Assembly (NCBI GenBank): GCA_040268355.1
Contig: JAWRIT010000024.1
Location: forward strand, 1-46,374
Source: UBA1367 sp040268355
GTDB taxonomy: Bacteria; Actinomycetota; Coriobacteriia; Coriobacteriales; Atopobiaceae
Direction of reading: 5' to 3'
DNA length: 46,374 bases
A program made the position numbers and the translations under genes. Under the pieces are notes generated by a model. That model made no database searches. It was not told the origin of the DNA and was given only the letters and a program-made list of their open reading frames with translations. Shown here in pieces: positions 8,283 through 17,132 of this stretch. Each line of letters opens with the position of its first letter. Positions within the stretch are counted from its first letter, which is position 1.

Positions 8283-9005
8283 GTGTGGGCAGTCCTTATT
8301 GTGGATGACGAGAGACCCATTCGCGCGGAGATGCGCTACCTGCTCGAGCAGGACGAGCGCGTCGGGACGATCCTCGAGGCGCCCAACGCCACGCAGGCCG
8401 CCGAGCTGATACTTGCGAACGGCCCCGACGCCGTCTTCTTGGACATCTCGATGCCGGGCACGAGCGGCATGAAGCTGGCGGAGACCCTGCGCGGCCTCAA
8501 GAACCCGCCCGCCATCGTGTTCGTCACCGCCTATGCCGAGCACGCGGCAAACGCCTTCAACCTCAGCGCGGTCGACTATATCGTCAAACCCGTAGAGATG
8601 GACCGCCTTGAGCAGGCGCTCGACAAGATCGAGGCGTACGTGTCCAAGAGGTCGGGCAGGACCTCTCCGCAGGCGGCCCTGCGCATCTCCGCCTCCCGCG
8701 GAAACAGGCGGACGTTCATCCTGGCCTCGAACGTGCTGTACGTCGAAGCCCATGGGGATTACTCGAGCCTCCACACCGCTGACGGCTCCTATCTCGCCAA
8801 CGCGTCCATCTCGTCCCTTGAGGAGCGCCTGGCAAGCGAGGGGTTTCTCAGGGTTCATCGCGGGTTTCTCGTAAACGGCGACCGCGTCCGCAATGTGGAG
8901 GTGGACGAGAAGAACGGCATGCGCCTGACCCTTGAGGGGAGCAGCGACGTGGTCCCCGTATCGCGGAGGCGAACCTCACTGGTCCGCTCGACATTTGGGC
9001 TGTAG
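8283..9005 (+). CDS. LytTR-family response regulator
   Basis: A 240-residue DNA-binding response regulator. The receiver domain has the acidic pair D8-D9, phospho-acceptor D54 in VFLDISMPG, T82 and K102 in DYIVKPVE. The LytTR output domain occupies about 130-240 (VLYVEAHGDYSSLH, FLRVHRGFLVN, VPVSRRR). The start chosen is the GTG giving MWAVLIVDDE, with AAAGGTGG five bases upstream; a GTG nine bases earlier is possible. It is the partner of the preceding kinase. LytTR proteins bind direct repeats in promoters; the divergent APC permease is the obvious target, by analogy with BtsSR and YpdAB, which each control a transporter. Confidence 0.92.
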   Translation: MWAVLIVDDERPIRAEMRYLLEQDERVGTILEAPNATQAAELILANGPDAVFLDISMPGTSGMKLAETLRGLKNPPAIVFVTAYAEHAANAFNLSAVDYIVKPVEMDRLEQALDKIEAYVSKRSGRTSPQAALRISASRGNRRTFILASNVLYVEAHGDYSSLHTADGSYLANASISSLEERLASEGFLRVHRGFLVNGDRVRNVEVDEKNGMRLTLEGSSDVVPVSRRRTSLVRSTFGL

Positions 9006-9066
9006 GCTGCCAAGGTTAGCTGCCGGGGTTTGTCTTGATGGGAGGGGCCAGCGAGCGGGGTCCACT

Positions 9067-9083
9067 GACCTGTCAAGCGGGGT
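9067..9083. repeat. Short dispersed repeat, copy 1
   Basis: GACCTGTCAAGCGGGGT recurs at 39243-39258 with one base missing, and a more degraded relative is at 39334-39358. All lie in non-coding DNA. No ORF or terminal inverted repeat accompanies it, so it may be a relic of a mobile element. Confidence 0.5.
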
Positions 9084-9161
9084 TCGCCTGGACATCGCAG
9101 CGCGATCCCGTGTGGTGATGACCCCGCTCCCAATGAGGATCCGCTGGACGCCGGGGCGCGG

Positions 9162-9180
9162 AAGGCCGTTTTTTGGGTGT
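9162..9180. repeat. AAGGCCGTTTTTTGGGTGT motif, copy 1
   Basis: The motif resembles segments at 10176-10195 (GGCCCGTTTTTAGCGGTTTG) and 10451-10470 (AAGGGGCCGTTTTTGCGGTG), all non-coding and within 1.3 kb. It is probably part of the same repeat family as the larger intergenic elements. Confidence 0.4.
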
Positions 9181-9218
9181 GGCTACACAGCTGGGAGTGG
9201 CACGCAACAACCGGTTTC

Positions 9219-9247
9219 TTGCAGCAGACCCTCTGTCGCGAGACAAT
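9219..9247 (+). promoter_or_regulatory. Candidate promoter with overlapping 12-bp palindrome
   Basis: TTGCAG (9219-9224) and GACAAT (9242-9247) are spaced by 17 bases, 40 bases upstream of the XRE regulator start. The palindrome TGTCGCGAGACA (9234-9245) overlaps the -10 and would suit autoregulation by the XRE protein. Confidence 0.35.
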
Positions 9248-9286
9248 GGGCTGATAGCCAAAGCGGCCACGACCTAGGGAGGATCC

Positions 9287-9757
9287 ATGACCACAGGTGA
9301 GCTCATCCGCACCGTTCGCCAAGAGGCGGGCATCACGCAGCAGGAGATGGCCCGGCGGCTTTACGTCACGCGTCAGGCAGTGTCGCGCTGGGAGACCGGC
9401 GAGACCACGCCCAGCATCGACATGGTCAAGCTCATCTGCGTGACCTTCGGCGTGCCGCTTGAGCGCTTCTTTGATATGCCGGATAGCTACTTCTGCCAGT
9501 GCTGTGGCATGCCACTCGATGACCCGCAGCTGCACGGCTCCGAGAAGGACGGCGCGATCAGCAACGATTACTGCAGGTTCTGCTACGACCACGGTGCCTT
9601 TACGGCACCCGACGTCTCGATGGACGACTTCATCGAGGCAACGGCACCCATCACGGCGGAGGAAATGGGCATTTCGCTGGATGAGGCGGTCTCCATGATG
9701 TCGGCCCATCTTCCGCGCCTCAAGCGCTGGCGAGAGGCTGTGCAGGGCGAGGAGTAG
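9287..9757 (+). CDS. XRE-family regulator with C-terminal zinc ribbon
   Basis: A 156-residue protein with an N-terminal Cro/CI-type helix-turn-helix (about 5-62; ITQQEMARRLYVTRQAVSRWETG) and a C-terminal putative zinc-ribbon domain. The candidate ligands are C70, C72/C73, C96 and C99 in YFCQCCGMPL and YCRFCYDHG, followed by a conserved helical tail. This fusion is known in Firmicutes and Actinobacteria, often next to small-molecule or stress genes, with no settled role. The start ATG is preceded by GGGAGGATCC. It stands alone; about 1.07 kb of non-coding DNA follows. Confidence 0.88.
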   Translation: MTTGELIRTVRQEAGITQQEMARRLYVTRQAVSRWETGETTPSIDMVKLICVTFGVPLERFFDMPDSYFCQCCGMPLDDPQLHGSEKDGAISNDYCRFCYDHGAFTAPDVSMDDFIEATAPITAEEMGISLDEAVSMMSAHLPRLKRWREAVQGEE

Positions 9758-10070
9758 TGCGATCCTGAGATGCGGGGGGGCGCCACAGCGGCGACGCAAC
9801 GGATAGCGGGGCAACCATCGAGGGGGCTGAGTCACCTACCCTGCGCGGCACCCGAAGCATCACGTCAAATCGCAGCGAGAGCGACCGCAATCCGTACGAC
9901 AGTTGCCCCATGCGGCAGCAGACGGCGCACACTTTTTCACAACGGAGATTCACGCGCGGGGCACAGACGGCACTCGCCCTTCTCATAGCCTGACTCCGCC
10001 TCACTCGGCTGTCAGAACCGGTGGGGACGACGGATCGGTCGCTCCCCACCCGCTGGGTTTTCCACTGTCT

Positions 10071-10215
10071 CATAGGAGGCGATATACGGCTTCCTGGGTG
10101 ACCCCGACGCTAAATTAGGTGCCGTGGACGTCTCGCGGGCCTTGTAGCGCCTCTGAGAGGTTCTCCCAGGTAGATGGCCCGTTTTTAGCGGTTTGACGCA
10201 CGAGGCTCGGGCACG
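10071..10215 (+). repeat. Structured intergenic element, copy 1
   Basis: It is homologous to the sequence at 46234-46374: both begin CATAGGAGGCGAT, continue through CGGC and TTC blocks and an AAATT core to a GCCTCTGAG segment, then a T-run and a GACGCACG or GTCGCACA tail. Two helices are possible here: GGAGGCG (10075-10081) with CGCCTCT (10148-10154), and CCTGGG (10093-10098) with CCCAGG (10165-10170). Their order is 1-2-1'-2', a pseudoknot topology. In copy 2 the second helix is CTAGGC with GCCTAG, so the pairing is kept while the sequence differs. Strand is assigned by the helix reading and is not certain. A short local hairpin (CCTC-TGA-GAGG) competes with helix 1. Confidence 0.65.
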
Positions 10216-10350
10216 GTTCCACACGGTGGGGAAACGAGCCGCGAAGGAGCGCAGGTCAAGCACCCCGAAATCCGGTGCCGATTCCCCATGCGGTGGACAC
10301 GACACCCTTGCGCACCCTCCCCCACCTCTCCTTTTGCAAGCGCGCATAGC

Positions 10351-10490
10351 GCCCATGGGCGAGTTCGTGCCGCGAAAAACGGCCCCTTATCGAGCTTTTA
10401 GTTCTAAAATTTATAGTGGATCCTGCGGTTTTGTGGTCGAGGTGAGAGTTAAGGGGCCGTTTTTGCGGTGTCAGTCGCCCCCATGGGCGG
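10351..10490. repeat. Large inverted repeat around an AT-rich core
   Basis: AAAAACGGCCCCTTA (10375-10389) is repeated inverted at 10450-10464 with no mismatch. The symmetry continues outward, interrupted, to GCCCATGGG-type boxes at 10351-10360 and 10480-10488. The 60-base centre is AT-rich (TTTTAGTTCTAAAATTTATAG). It could be a miniature inverted-repeat element, two convergent copies of a smaller repeat, or a bidirectional terminator, since a T-run follows the arm on each strand. No target-site duplication is obvious. Confidence 0.75.
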
Positions 10491-10829
10491 TACCCACACC
10501 AGCTCGGCAACCCCTGGGCGAAGGAAGTCATTGACTCGCGGCTCAGGCGCTCTCAGGCGACCGTCTCGATGGCCACTTCCAACAGGCGATCGTTGCCTCG
10601 GGAGCCACGCAACACAAGGGTCGATTCGCAGCGAACATCCTGAGGAGGTGGAACAACGACAAACAACTACTTGAAGGGGCTTACAACGCTTCTGTCGCTT
10701 CCACGAAGATCCCCGCATTCGAGCAAGAATGTGACGCGCGTCAAACATAATCGGCCCCAAGACAATTCGGCGCGCAGGCGGTCGCCCAATGGAGCATCAC
10801 CTGCGTGCGCAAGATGGTTGGAGGTTCGC

Positions 10830-11447
10830 ATGAGGCTGTTTCTAACGTCGTATTTGGCCGGCACGCAGGGACTCGTGAAAGAGTTCCTCTCGAAAGCGAC
10901 GCCAAGTGAAATCCTGTTCGTTCCCACCGCCGCCAATGTCGAGGAGTACCGAGGCTACGTGGACGAGGGAATGGCGGCACTTCGGGAAATGGGCTATTCC
11001 CTGCGCGTTCTCGACATTGCCACGGTGGCCCACGACGAGGCCGCACAGGCCATCAAAGATTGCGAGTGCCTGTGCCTTTCCGGAGGAAACACCTTCTACC
11101 TCCTGCAAGAGCTGAAGCGTACGGGACTGGCCGACCTCATCGTCGAGCGGACTCAAGGCGGCATGCCCTACATTGGCGAGTCCGCCGGCGCGATGGTCGC
11201 CTGCCCGAACATCGAGTACAGCCAAATCATGGATGACAGGACGATGGCCTCAGACCTCGACGACTGCACCGGCATGGGACTCGTCGACTTCTACGTCCTT
11301 CCCCACAACGGAGAATTCCCGTTCGTCGAGGCAACCGCCGAGATCACCAGGATCTACGGCAGCGAGCTCAACCTGCTTCCGATCAACAACGCCCAAGCCA
11401 TCGTCGTCGGCGATGACGGCGTTGCCGTGACGGAGCAGGGGGCGTAG
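10830..11447 (+). CDS. Peptidase E-like serine peptidase (family S51)
   Basis: A 205-residue cytosolic peptidase of the S51/dipeptidase E family (class I glutamine amidotransferase-like fold). Family members release N-terminal Asp from dipeptides, or act as cyanophycinase-like enzymes. Visible motifs are SGGNTFYLLQEL (84-95), the nucleophile S118 in YIGESAGAMV and H159 in LPHNGEF. The length is slightly short, but the domain is complete. The start ATG has GGAGG seven bases upstream. It is convergent with the GH35 gene, with 18 bases between the stops. Substrate specificity is not certain; many annotated members of this family are uncharacterised. Confidence 0.88.
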   Translation: MRLFLTSYLAGTQGLVKEFLSKATPSEILFVPTAANVEEYRGYVDEGMAALREMGYSLRVLDIATVAHDEAAQAIKDCECLCLSGGNTFYLLQELKRTGLADLIVERTQGGMPYIGESAGAMVACPNIEYSQIMDDRTMASDLDDCTGMGLVDFYVLPHNGEFPFVEATAEITRIYGSELNLLPINNAQAIVVGDDGVAVTEQGA

Positions 11448-11465
11448 ACCACAGTCACGCACCTG

Positions 11466-13079
11466 CTACGAGAAGGAGACCAGCTTCACGCGCAGAAGCG
11501 TGGGGGCGCCGCAGGAAATCATCGTGGCCTCGTCGCCGTTGAGGCGGCGGTTGCGCTGCCAGACGAGCTGCCCGCCAGCGCCAGGCACGAGCTTGCCGTC
11601 TTCCATTGCGAGAATGTCCAGGTGCGGGCGGGTCCCATCGCAGGACACGAAGTCGATCGAACAGCGCATGCCGAGCAGCAGCGCCTCGGTCGGACCGGTC
11701 GCGAGCACGACGCACGCGCCGGCGACGCCATCGGCATACCGAACGCGCACGCCGCAACTTCCGTCAGTGCCAATCCGAAGACTGTCGATCTCCGGACGCT
11801 CGCTGATCACCGCATCCATAGAGGCGAGAGACCCATCCTGCGCAAGCGCGACCTCCACGAGCTGCTGGAGGGCACGCATGGCCTGGCCATACTCTGCAGG
11901 ATCCTGTGGAATCGAAGCTGCCGGATCCTTGGTCGCACCAAAAAGAATGCCTGCCGTGTCGTCGAAGGGCTCGCCCATGTCCTCGTATGCGAAAGGCGCA
12001 AAGCACACCGCATGATGGTGGCCGACCGCCCACAGCGCGCGCGAGGCCACGCGGCCGTGGATGGCCGTCTCCTCGATGATCAGCGGGTTACCAAGCTTGC
12101 GGTACGCGTCGCACACCTCGCAGAAGTCGGGCACGTAGATGTCGGGCGCGACCATGTCGATACTCGGCGCAGCCACGGCCCATACCTCCATCGAGCGCGC
12201 GACGGGACCGCCCGTCGGAAAGTCGCCCGGCTTCTTGCCTTTGTCGAGCCAGCAGTTGACCGCGACAGGCAGCGCATACTCGGCCTTGCCGGCCGCCGCG
12301 ACCGCCTCGACATAGCGCGCAGTGTGCCAACTGGTGAACAGCTCCTCGGCCACGGGACCAAAGACGGCCTCCCAGCTTCCTGCGCCAGCACCGGCCGCAA
12401 GCGCCTCGCGGACGTCATCTGCCAGCGTGTCCTCGTGCTCCCGCATGAAGGTCACAAGCTCGGCAGGTACGTTCTGCGCATACGCATCGTCCGCCTCGAC
12501 GGAGTGCTCACGCGCTGCTCCCATGAGACCGACTTCGTTTTCGACCTGCACGAAGAGGATGGTGCCCTGCTCGCCATCGACCTCACGCACGTGCCGCATG
12601 ACCTGAGCCCACGCACGGGCATCAAGGTCGCGTGTCTCCGCGCAGAAGGCCGACATCGTGCTGTACGGCATCGTGAAGCCGTGAAAATCCAAACCCACCT
12701 TGCGCACGCCGGCCTCGAGCTCGGCACGGCGGAAGCGCTCCATGTCGAGCTTGACCCACTCGGGCACGTAGGAGCACTGGGCGTTCTTCCACGAACCAAA
12801 CCAGAGCAGGCCGAGGCGCAAGCCCCGCTCGCGCGCCAGGGTCAGCGCGTCATCGACCGTCGAGAAGTCCCACACGCCCTCCTCGGGCTCCACGAGCTCC
12901 CAGGTCACGGCAGAGATCACGGTGTTCATGCCCAGCTCGACCGCGCGGTCCATGGCGGCAGCCAAATCGCGCGCACTCGAACCGGTGGAGTTGTGGGTCT
13001 CGCCGCCCAGCACCACATAAGGCATGCCATTCACGGTGAGCGTCAGGTCCGTCGCGTTTCTTTCCAGCTTGATGTCCAT
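11466..13079 (-). CDS. GH35-like beta-galactosidase (DUF5597 type)
   Basis: A 537-residue glycoside hydrolase of clan A. The N-terminal TIM barrel has GGETHNSTGSS, characteristic of the GH35/DUF5597 branch, then NTVISAVTWELVEPEEG. The probable acid/base is E182 in VQVENEVG and the nucleophile lies in NPLIIEET. A beta-rich C-terminal domain follows (about 440-537). No signal peptide is seen, so it acts in the cytoplasm on imported oligosaccharide, probably releasing terminal galactose or a similar residue. The start ATG has AGGAG six bases upstream. It is the last gene of the PTS-GH3-GH43-GH35 group, 121 bases after GH43. Confidence 0.82.
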   Translation of the reverse strand: MDIKLERNATDLTLTVNGMPYVVLGGETHNSTGSSARDLAAAMDRAVELGMNTVISAVTWELVEPEEGVWDFSTVDDALTLARERGLRLGLLWFGSWKNAQCSYVPEWVKLDMERFRRAELEAGVRKVGLDFHGFTMPYSTMSAFCAETRDLDARAWAQVMRHVREVDGEQGTILFVQVENEVGLMGAAREHSVEADDAYAQNVPAELVTFMREHEDTLADDVREALAAGAGAGSWEAVFGPVAEELFTSWHTARYVEAVAAAGKAEYALPVAVNCWLDKGKKPGDFPTGGPVARSMEVWAVAAPSIDMVAPDIYVPDFCEVCDAYRKLGNPLIIEETAIHGRVASRALWAVGHHHAVCFAPFAYEDMGEPFDDTAGILFGATKDPAASIPQDPAEYGQAMRALQQLVEVALAQDGSLASMDAVISERPEIDSLRIGTDGSCGVRVRYADGVAGACVVLATGPTEALLLGMRCSIDFVSCDGTRPHLDILAMEDGKLVPGAGGQLVWQRNRRLNGDEATMISCGAPTLLRVKLVSFS

Positions 13080-13200
13080 GCTCGTCTCCTGTTGCCTCGG
13101 CCTGGCTGTGTCAGTGCCTATCCTCATGTGACGCCTTGTGTCGCGAGTCTCGCCGCGCCATCGTTGCCACCCAGAATCGTCCCGTAGGGGCTCCATGAGA

Positions 13201-14685
13201 CTACCGCACGAAGCAGAGCGAGCGTAGGTCGAAGGACCCATCGCCTTCGGGAACCAAGTACACGGCGTGGGTTCCGGCAATCCCACCGGCAAGCGGGGCA
13301 TCGAAGTCGCACCATGTCTCAGCCGGGACGACCGTCACACGCGCGATCTCAACGGCAGCGTCACCCGATGGCGCGTCAAGCAACACGCGCACCGCACCGG
13401 TCAATCCACCCCGCACCGACAGGCGCACGCCCCGCTCCCCACCAGTAAAGGCCAGGTACTTCCAACCGACTTCCGCGCCGCCATGTAGGTTGTGCACGTA
13501 GCTGGTCGCACCCGAGGGACAGTACGGGTCGTCATCCTGAGTCACGTACGGATGCGGCTCGCGCCACGTCAGATGGCTCGAATAGTGCAGGATGCCCTCG
13601 GGGCTACGCAGGTGGCAGCACGTGGAGGCCGGTGTCTCGCGGGTCGCGGGCAGCGGAGCACCATTGAGCCCGCAGCTCGTGATCTCAACCTGTGGAATCG
13701 ACCCATCGGGCAAGATCCGCACCTCCTCGGCGCAGCCCTGACGCGCGAACTGGTTGCCATGCGTGTGACGGTGGTAGAAGACGTACGTCCTGTCGCCGAT
13801 GCGCTCGAGGCCGCCGTGGTTGTTGCCCAGGTAATACACGGCATCGCTCTCCTGCGCAATGCCGCGCAGACCCACGTCGCCATTGGAGACGATCACGCCA
13901 CCGAACTCGGTCGGCGCAACGTCGGGAGCCTCGCAAATCGAGTAACAGAGCTCGTGGCCCGACGCGCTTGACCAGAGGTAGTAATACCGTCCGTCAATCT
14001 GCCGAAAGCTCGACGCCTCAAGGAACGGGTGCTCTTCGAAGGGCGTACCCGCTGCGGTGGAGACACCGGGCACAAATGGCCGAGGATCGCCGACCATCGT
14101 GCACATGTCCGCCCCGAGCTCAGCTACGTAGCTGCCCTGACGCATGGCGAGCGGCATGTCGGCATGCCGCTTCTTGAAGACACCACCGCCATCGCTCGGC
14201 CGCATCGAGAAGCCCCAGTACAGCCAGATGCGACCATCCTCGACGTACACCGCCGGGTCGAAGGGCGCGCCACATTCCGACGCGGGCGTCAGGACCGTCC
14301 CATCAGGCAGCCTCACTTGCCCCAGGTAGCGGTAGTGACCCGCCGGCTCGTCGCACACCGCGACGTTGATGGACGTGAAGCCGAAGAAGTAGTACAGGTA
14401 GAAGCGCCCGTCCGGCCCCTGGCACACGTCGGGGGCGGCATAGGTCATGTGGTCCGTGTTGGTCGGGTCGTCCCAACGCGTGTAGATGACGCCCTCATAG
14501 CGCCAGCTCGCAAGGTCATCCACTGGTGCCGACCAGCTCACGTAGTCACCCAGGCAATACGCGTCGCCCGTCGCGGAATCGTGGCTGCCGAAGACGTACA
14601 CGCGGTCGCCGAACACGTGCGGTTCGCAATCGGGAGTGTACTCCCAGCTTGGGAGGTAAGGATTATAGACGGGCTTTCTGGCCAT
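13201..14685 (-). CDS. GH43 glycosidase with C-terminal CBM6-like domain
   Basis: A 494-residue beta-propeller glycosidase, most likely a beta-xylosidase or alpha-L-arabinofuranosidase. The acidic triad is suggested by D19 in TPDCEPHV (base), the Asp in GAPFDPAVYV (pKa modulator) and the Glu in HPFLEASSFR (acid). The last 100 residues (from about 395) look like a CBM6-type beta-sandwich. No secretion signal is present. An in-frame GTG is two codons upstream, but AGGAG is five bases from the ATG and favours it. It lies 18 bases after the GH3 stop, so the two are co-translated. It presumably trims arabinose or xylose units. Confidence 0.87.
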   Translation of the reverse strand: MARKPVYNPYLPSWEYTPDCEPHVFGDRVYVFGSHDSATGDAYCLGDYVSWSAPVDDLASWRYEGVIYTRWDDPTNTDHMTYAAPDVCQGPDGRFYLYYFFGFTSINVAVCDEPAGHYRYLGQVRLPDGTVLTPASECGAPFDPAVYVEDGRIWLYWGFSMRPSDGGGVFKKRHADMPLAMRQGSYVAELGADMCTMVGDPRPFVPGVSTAAGTPFEEHPFLEASSFRQIDGRYYYLWSSASGHELCYSICEAPDVAPTEFGGVIVSNGDVGLRGIAQESDAVYYLGNNHGGLERIGDRTYVFYHRHTHGNQFARQGCAEEVRILPDGSIPQVEITSCGLNGAPLPATRETPASTCCHLRSPEGILHYSSHLTWREPHPYVTQDDDPYCPSGATSYVHNLHGGAEVGWKYLAFTGGERGVRLSVRGGLTGAVRVLLDAPSGDAAVEIARVTVVPAETWCDFDAPLAGGIAGTHAVYLVPEGDGSFDLRSLCFVR

Positions 14686-14703
14686 GGGCACTCCTCTCGA
14701 TGC

Positions 14704-16926
14704 CTACCCAACGAGCTCGAAGTCGACCGAGGCGGTCGTCTGGCTGTTGAAGCCCACCATCACCTGAAAGGCGCCGGGTTCGCTGCCGTAGGTCATGTCG
14801 CGACGCCAGAAGCGTAACATCTCTTCGGTGATGTCGAAGCTCACCTCGACGCGGTCGCCGGGACGGGTGGCCACGCGCTGGTACCCGCGCAACTCCTTGA
14901 TCGGTCGCACGACCGAGCCCACCAGGTCGCGAACATAAAGCTGCACGACGTCGGTACCGGCAATGTCGCTGTCGTTGGAAAGCGTCACCGTGGCTCGCAA
15001 CGTCTCTCCTGGGCGCAACGTGTCCGCGCTAAGACGCAGGCCCGTGAGCCGTGCGCTATGGTACGAGAGCCCGTACCCGAAGGGATAGAGCCCCTCGTTT
15101 GGCGCGTCGAGGTAGCCGGTCACAAAGCGACCCTCGTGACTGCCGCCCTTGGGGCGGCCGGTGGAGAACTGCGCGTAGTACAGGGGCATCTGACCACTTG
15201 TCTCGGGGAAGCTCATCGCGAGACGACCGGAGGGGTTCACGTCGCCGAAGAGGATGTCGCACACCGCATCGCCGCCGGCGGTGCCGGGATACCACGCTTC
15301 CAGAATCGCGTCGACATGAGGAAGGAGATCGGTCAGCACAAGCGGACGGCCGTTGAAGAGCACCACCACGACCTTCTTGCCCAGGGCCTTGATCTTGGCC
15401 GCAAGCGCGACCTGATGATCAGGCAGACGGATGTCGGTGCGGGCGCCGGCCTCGCCCGACTGCAGCGTGTGCTCGCCGAGGCAGAGCACCACCGTGTCGA
15501 CATCGGCTGCCACGGCGAGCGTCTCGGCCTCCAGCTCCTCCGGCGTGCGCGGATCCTCGCTACCCCCGCCCGCGAGCTTGGCGAAGCTGCCAAGGAAGCT
15601 CACGTCAAGCAGGGTCTCGCAGCCCTTGGCGTAGGCAGGATCGTGTCCTAATGCGGCCGCCATCGCCTCGTGCACGCTGCGCGAATGACTGCGGTCGGCA
15701 TGGATCGCCCACATACCCACGATGTCCTGGCTGTCCGCATAGGGGCCGACGAGCGCGAGGCGCTCCCCCACCTTGGCGAGCGGCAGGGCAGGCGAGCCAT
15801 CCACGTCTTTGTTCTCCAGCAGCACGAGCGACTCGGCGCACATCTCGCGTGCCGAGGAGATGCGATCGGGCGTGCAGGCCACGGCTGCGGCACGCTCGGC
15901 GGAGCAACCGCGATACGGGTCCTCGAAGAGGCCAAGCTCGTTCTTAAGCGAGAGCACGCGCCAGCACCCCTCCTCAATCGCCGCCTCGTCGAGCAGCCCC
16001 TCCGCGACGAGCCCCGCAAGATTGGCCGCATAGCAGCTCGTCTTCATATCGATGTCGACGCCCGCGCGGATCGCGAGCAGCGCCGCCTCGCGGTCGTCGG
16101 CCGCCACGCCATGGAATACGAGCTCGTGAATCGCGGCATAGTCGGTGATCACCACGCCGTCAAAGCCCCACTCATCGCGCAGGACGTCGCGCATGAGCCA
16201 TTCGTTGGCGGTCGCCGGCACCATGTCCACGGTGTTGAAGCTCGTCATCACCAGGCGTGCACCCGCATCAACCGCGGCCTTGTAGGGCGGCAGATAGTCC
16301 TGGCGGAAACGACGCTCGCTCATGTCGACCGTGTTGTACTCGCGGCCGCCCTCGACGGCGCCGTACCCTGCGAAGTGCTTGACGCATGCGGCCATACCAC
16401 GACCCTCGTCGATCCCGCCTTGGAAGCCCTCGACCGCAGCGGCCGCGAAACGAGCGCTCAGATACGGATCCTCGCCCGGCATCTCCATCACGCGACCCCA
16501 GCGTGCGTCACGGGCCACGTCGACCGCAGGGCTGAAGGTGACCATGCAACCGTCAGCCGCAGCCTCCTCGGCAACAAGCGCGTAGTTGTCGCGCACGCGA
16601 TCGGTGTCAAAGGAGCATGCCTGCGCGAGTGGGATCGGGTAGCAGGTCTGGTAACCATAGATGATGTCAGCCATGAAGAGCAGCGGCACCTTGAGGCGGC
16701 TGCGCTCGAGGTAGGCGTCCTGAATGCGGTGCACCTCGTCGGCGCCGAGCACGTTGAGCACCGAGCCGCAGACGTCGACATCGGCCTGTGTCACGCCGAG
16801 CTTTGCTCGCGGACCCGTTGCCACGTCGGACGAACCGAAGCAGCCGCCGTCAAGCTGCACGAGCTGCCCGACCTTTTCTGCCAAGGTCATCTGGCCCATC
16901 AGCGCCCGAAGATCATCCTCTTTCAT
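14704..16926 (-). CDS. GH3 beta-glucosidase/beta-xylosidase
   Basis: A 740-residue GH3 enzyme with three domains: a TIM barrel (about 1-330), an alpha/beta sandwich (about 380-590) and a fibronectin III-like C-terminus (about 645-735). The nucleophile is D262 in GVVITDYAAIHEL. The substrate-binding KHFAGYGAVEGGREYN block is at 183-198 and RDARWGRVMEMPGEDPY upstream of it. It has no signal peptide, so it is cytoplasmic. It removes terminal beta-glucose, beta-xylose or related residues from imported oligosaccharides. The start ATG has AAAGGAG upstream; the frame extends 19 codons further without a better signal. A strong hairpin lies between it and the preceding PTS gene. Confidence 0.92.
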   Translation of the reverse strand: MKEDDLRALMGQMTLAEKVGQLVQLDGGCFGSSDVATGPRAKLGVTQADVDVCGSVLNVLGADEVHRIQDAYLERSRLKVPLLFMADIIYGYQTCYPIPLAQACSFDTDRVRDNYALVAEEAAADGCMVTFSPAVDVARDARWGRVMEMPGEDPYLSARFAAAAVEGFQGGIDEGRGMAACVKHFAGYGAVEGGREYNTVDMSERRFRQDYLPPYKAAVDAGARLVMTSFNTVDMVPATANEWLMRDVLRDEWGFDGVVITDYAAIHELVFHGVAADDREAALLAIRAGVDIDMKTSCYAANLAGLVAEGLLDEAAIEEGCWRVLSLKNELGLFEDPYRGCSAERAAAVACTPDRISSAREMCAESLVLLENKDVDGSPALPLAKVGERLALVGPYADSQDIVGMWAIHADRSHSRSVHEAMAAALGHDPAYAKGCETLLDVSFLGSFAKLAGGGSEDPRTPEELEAETLAVAADVDTVVLCLGEHTLQSGEAGARTDIRLPDHQVALAAKIKALGKKVVVVLFNGRPLVLTDLLPHVDAILEAWYPGTAGGDAVCDILFGDVNPSGRLAMSFPETSGQMPLYYAQFSTGRPKGGSHEGRFVTGYLDAPNEGLYPFGYGLSYHSARLTGLRLSADTLRPGETLRATVTLSNDSDIAGTDVVQLYVRDLVGSVVRPIKELRGYQRVATRPGDRVEVSFDITEEMLRFWRRDMTYGSEPGAFQVMVGFNSQTTASVDFELVG

Positions 16927-17044
16927 GCAAAGCTCCTTTCGCTCAAGCGCCCGTGCGCCACGAGGCGTACGGAGCGGACGCAAGGCGTCTCATCTCATCA
17001 CCTGCGAACACCGTGCGCCCGTCCTCCAGTGTCGCGCTTCGGAA

Positions 17045-17074
17045 CAGGGCATCCACCAGAAGATGGATGCCCTG
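17045..17074 (-). terminator. Perfect 11-bp intercistronic hairpin after PTS EIIBC
   Basis: CAGGGCATCCA (17045-17055) and TGGATGCCCTG (17064-17074) pair perfectly around an 8-base loop, 58 bases downstream of the PTS stop. There is no U-tract. It may be a U-less terminator or a stabilising or processing stem that gives unequal expression of transporter and glycosidases. Confidence 0.65.
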
Positions 17075-17132
17075 ATGCACGCACCGAGGGGACTCGGAGT
17101 CGTACGCGTGGCGGCCGGTCACGGACTCGCCG

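Larger units (their letters stand above)
9758..10829. other. 1.07-kb non-coding region with repeat structures
   Basis: No frame here has both a ribosome binding site and recognisable protein sequence. The region holds structured element copy 1 (10071-10215), a large inverted repeat (10351-10490) and ordinary upstream DNA of the peptidase gene, including a possible -10 CATAAT at 10746-10751. The rest (9758-10070) shows nothing I can interpret. Confidence 0.7.
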
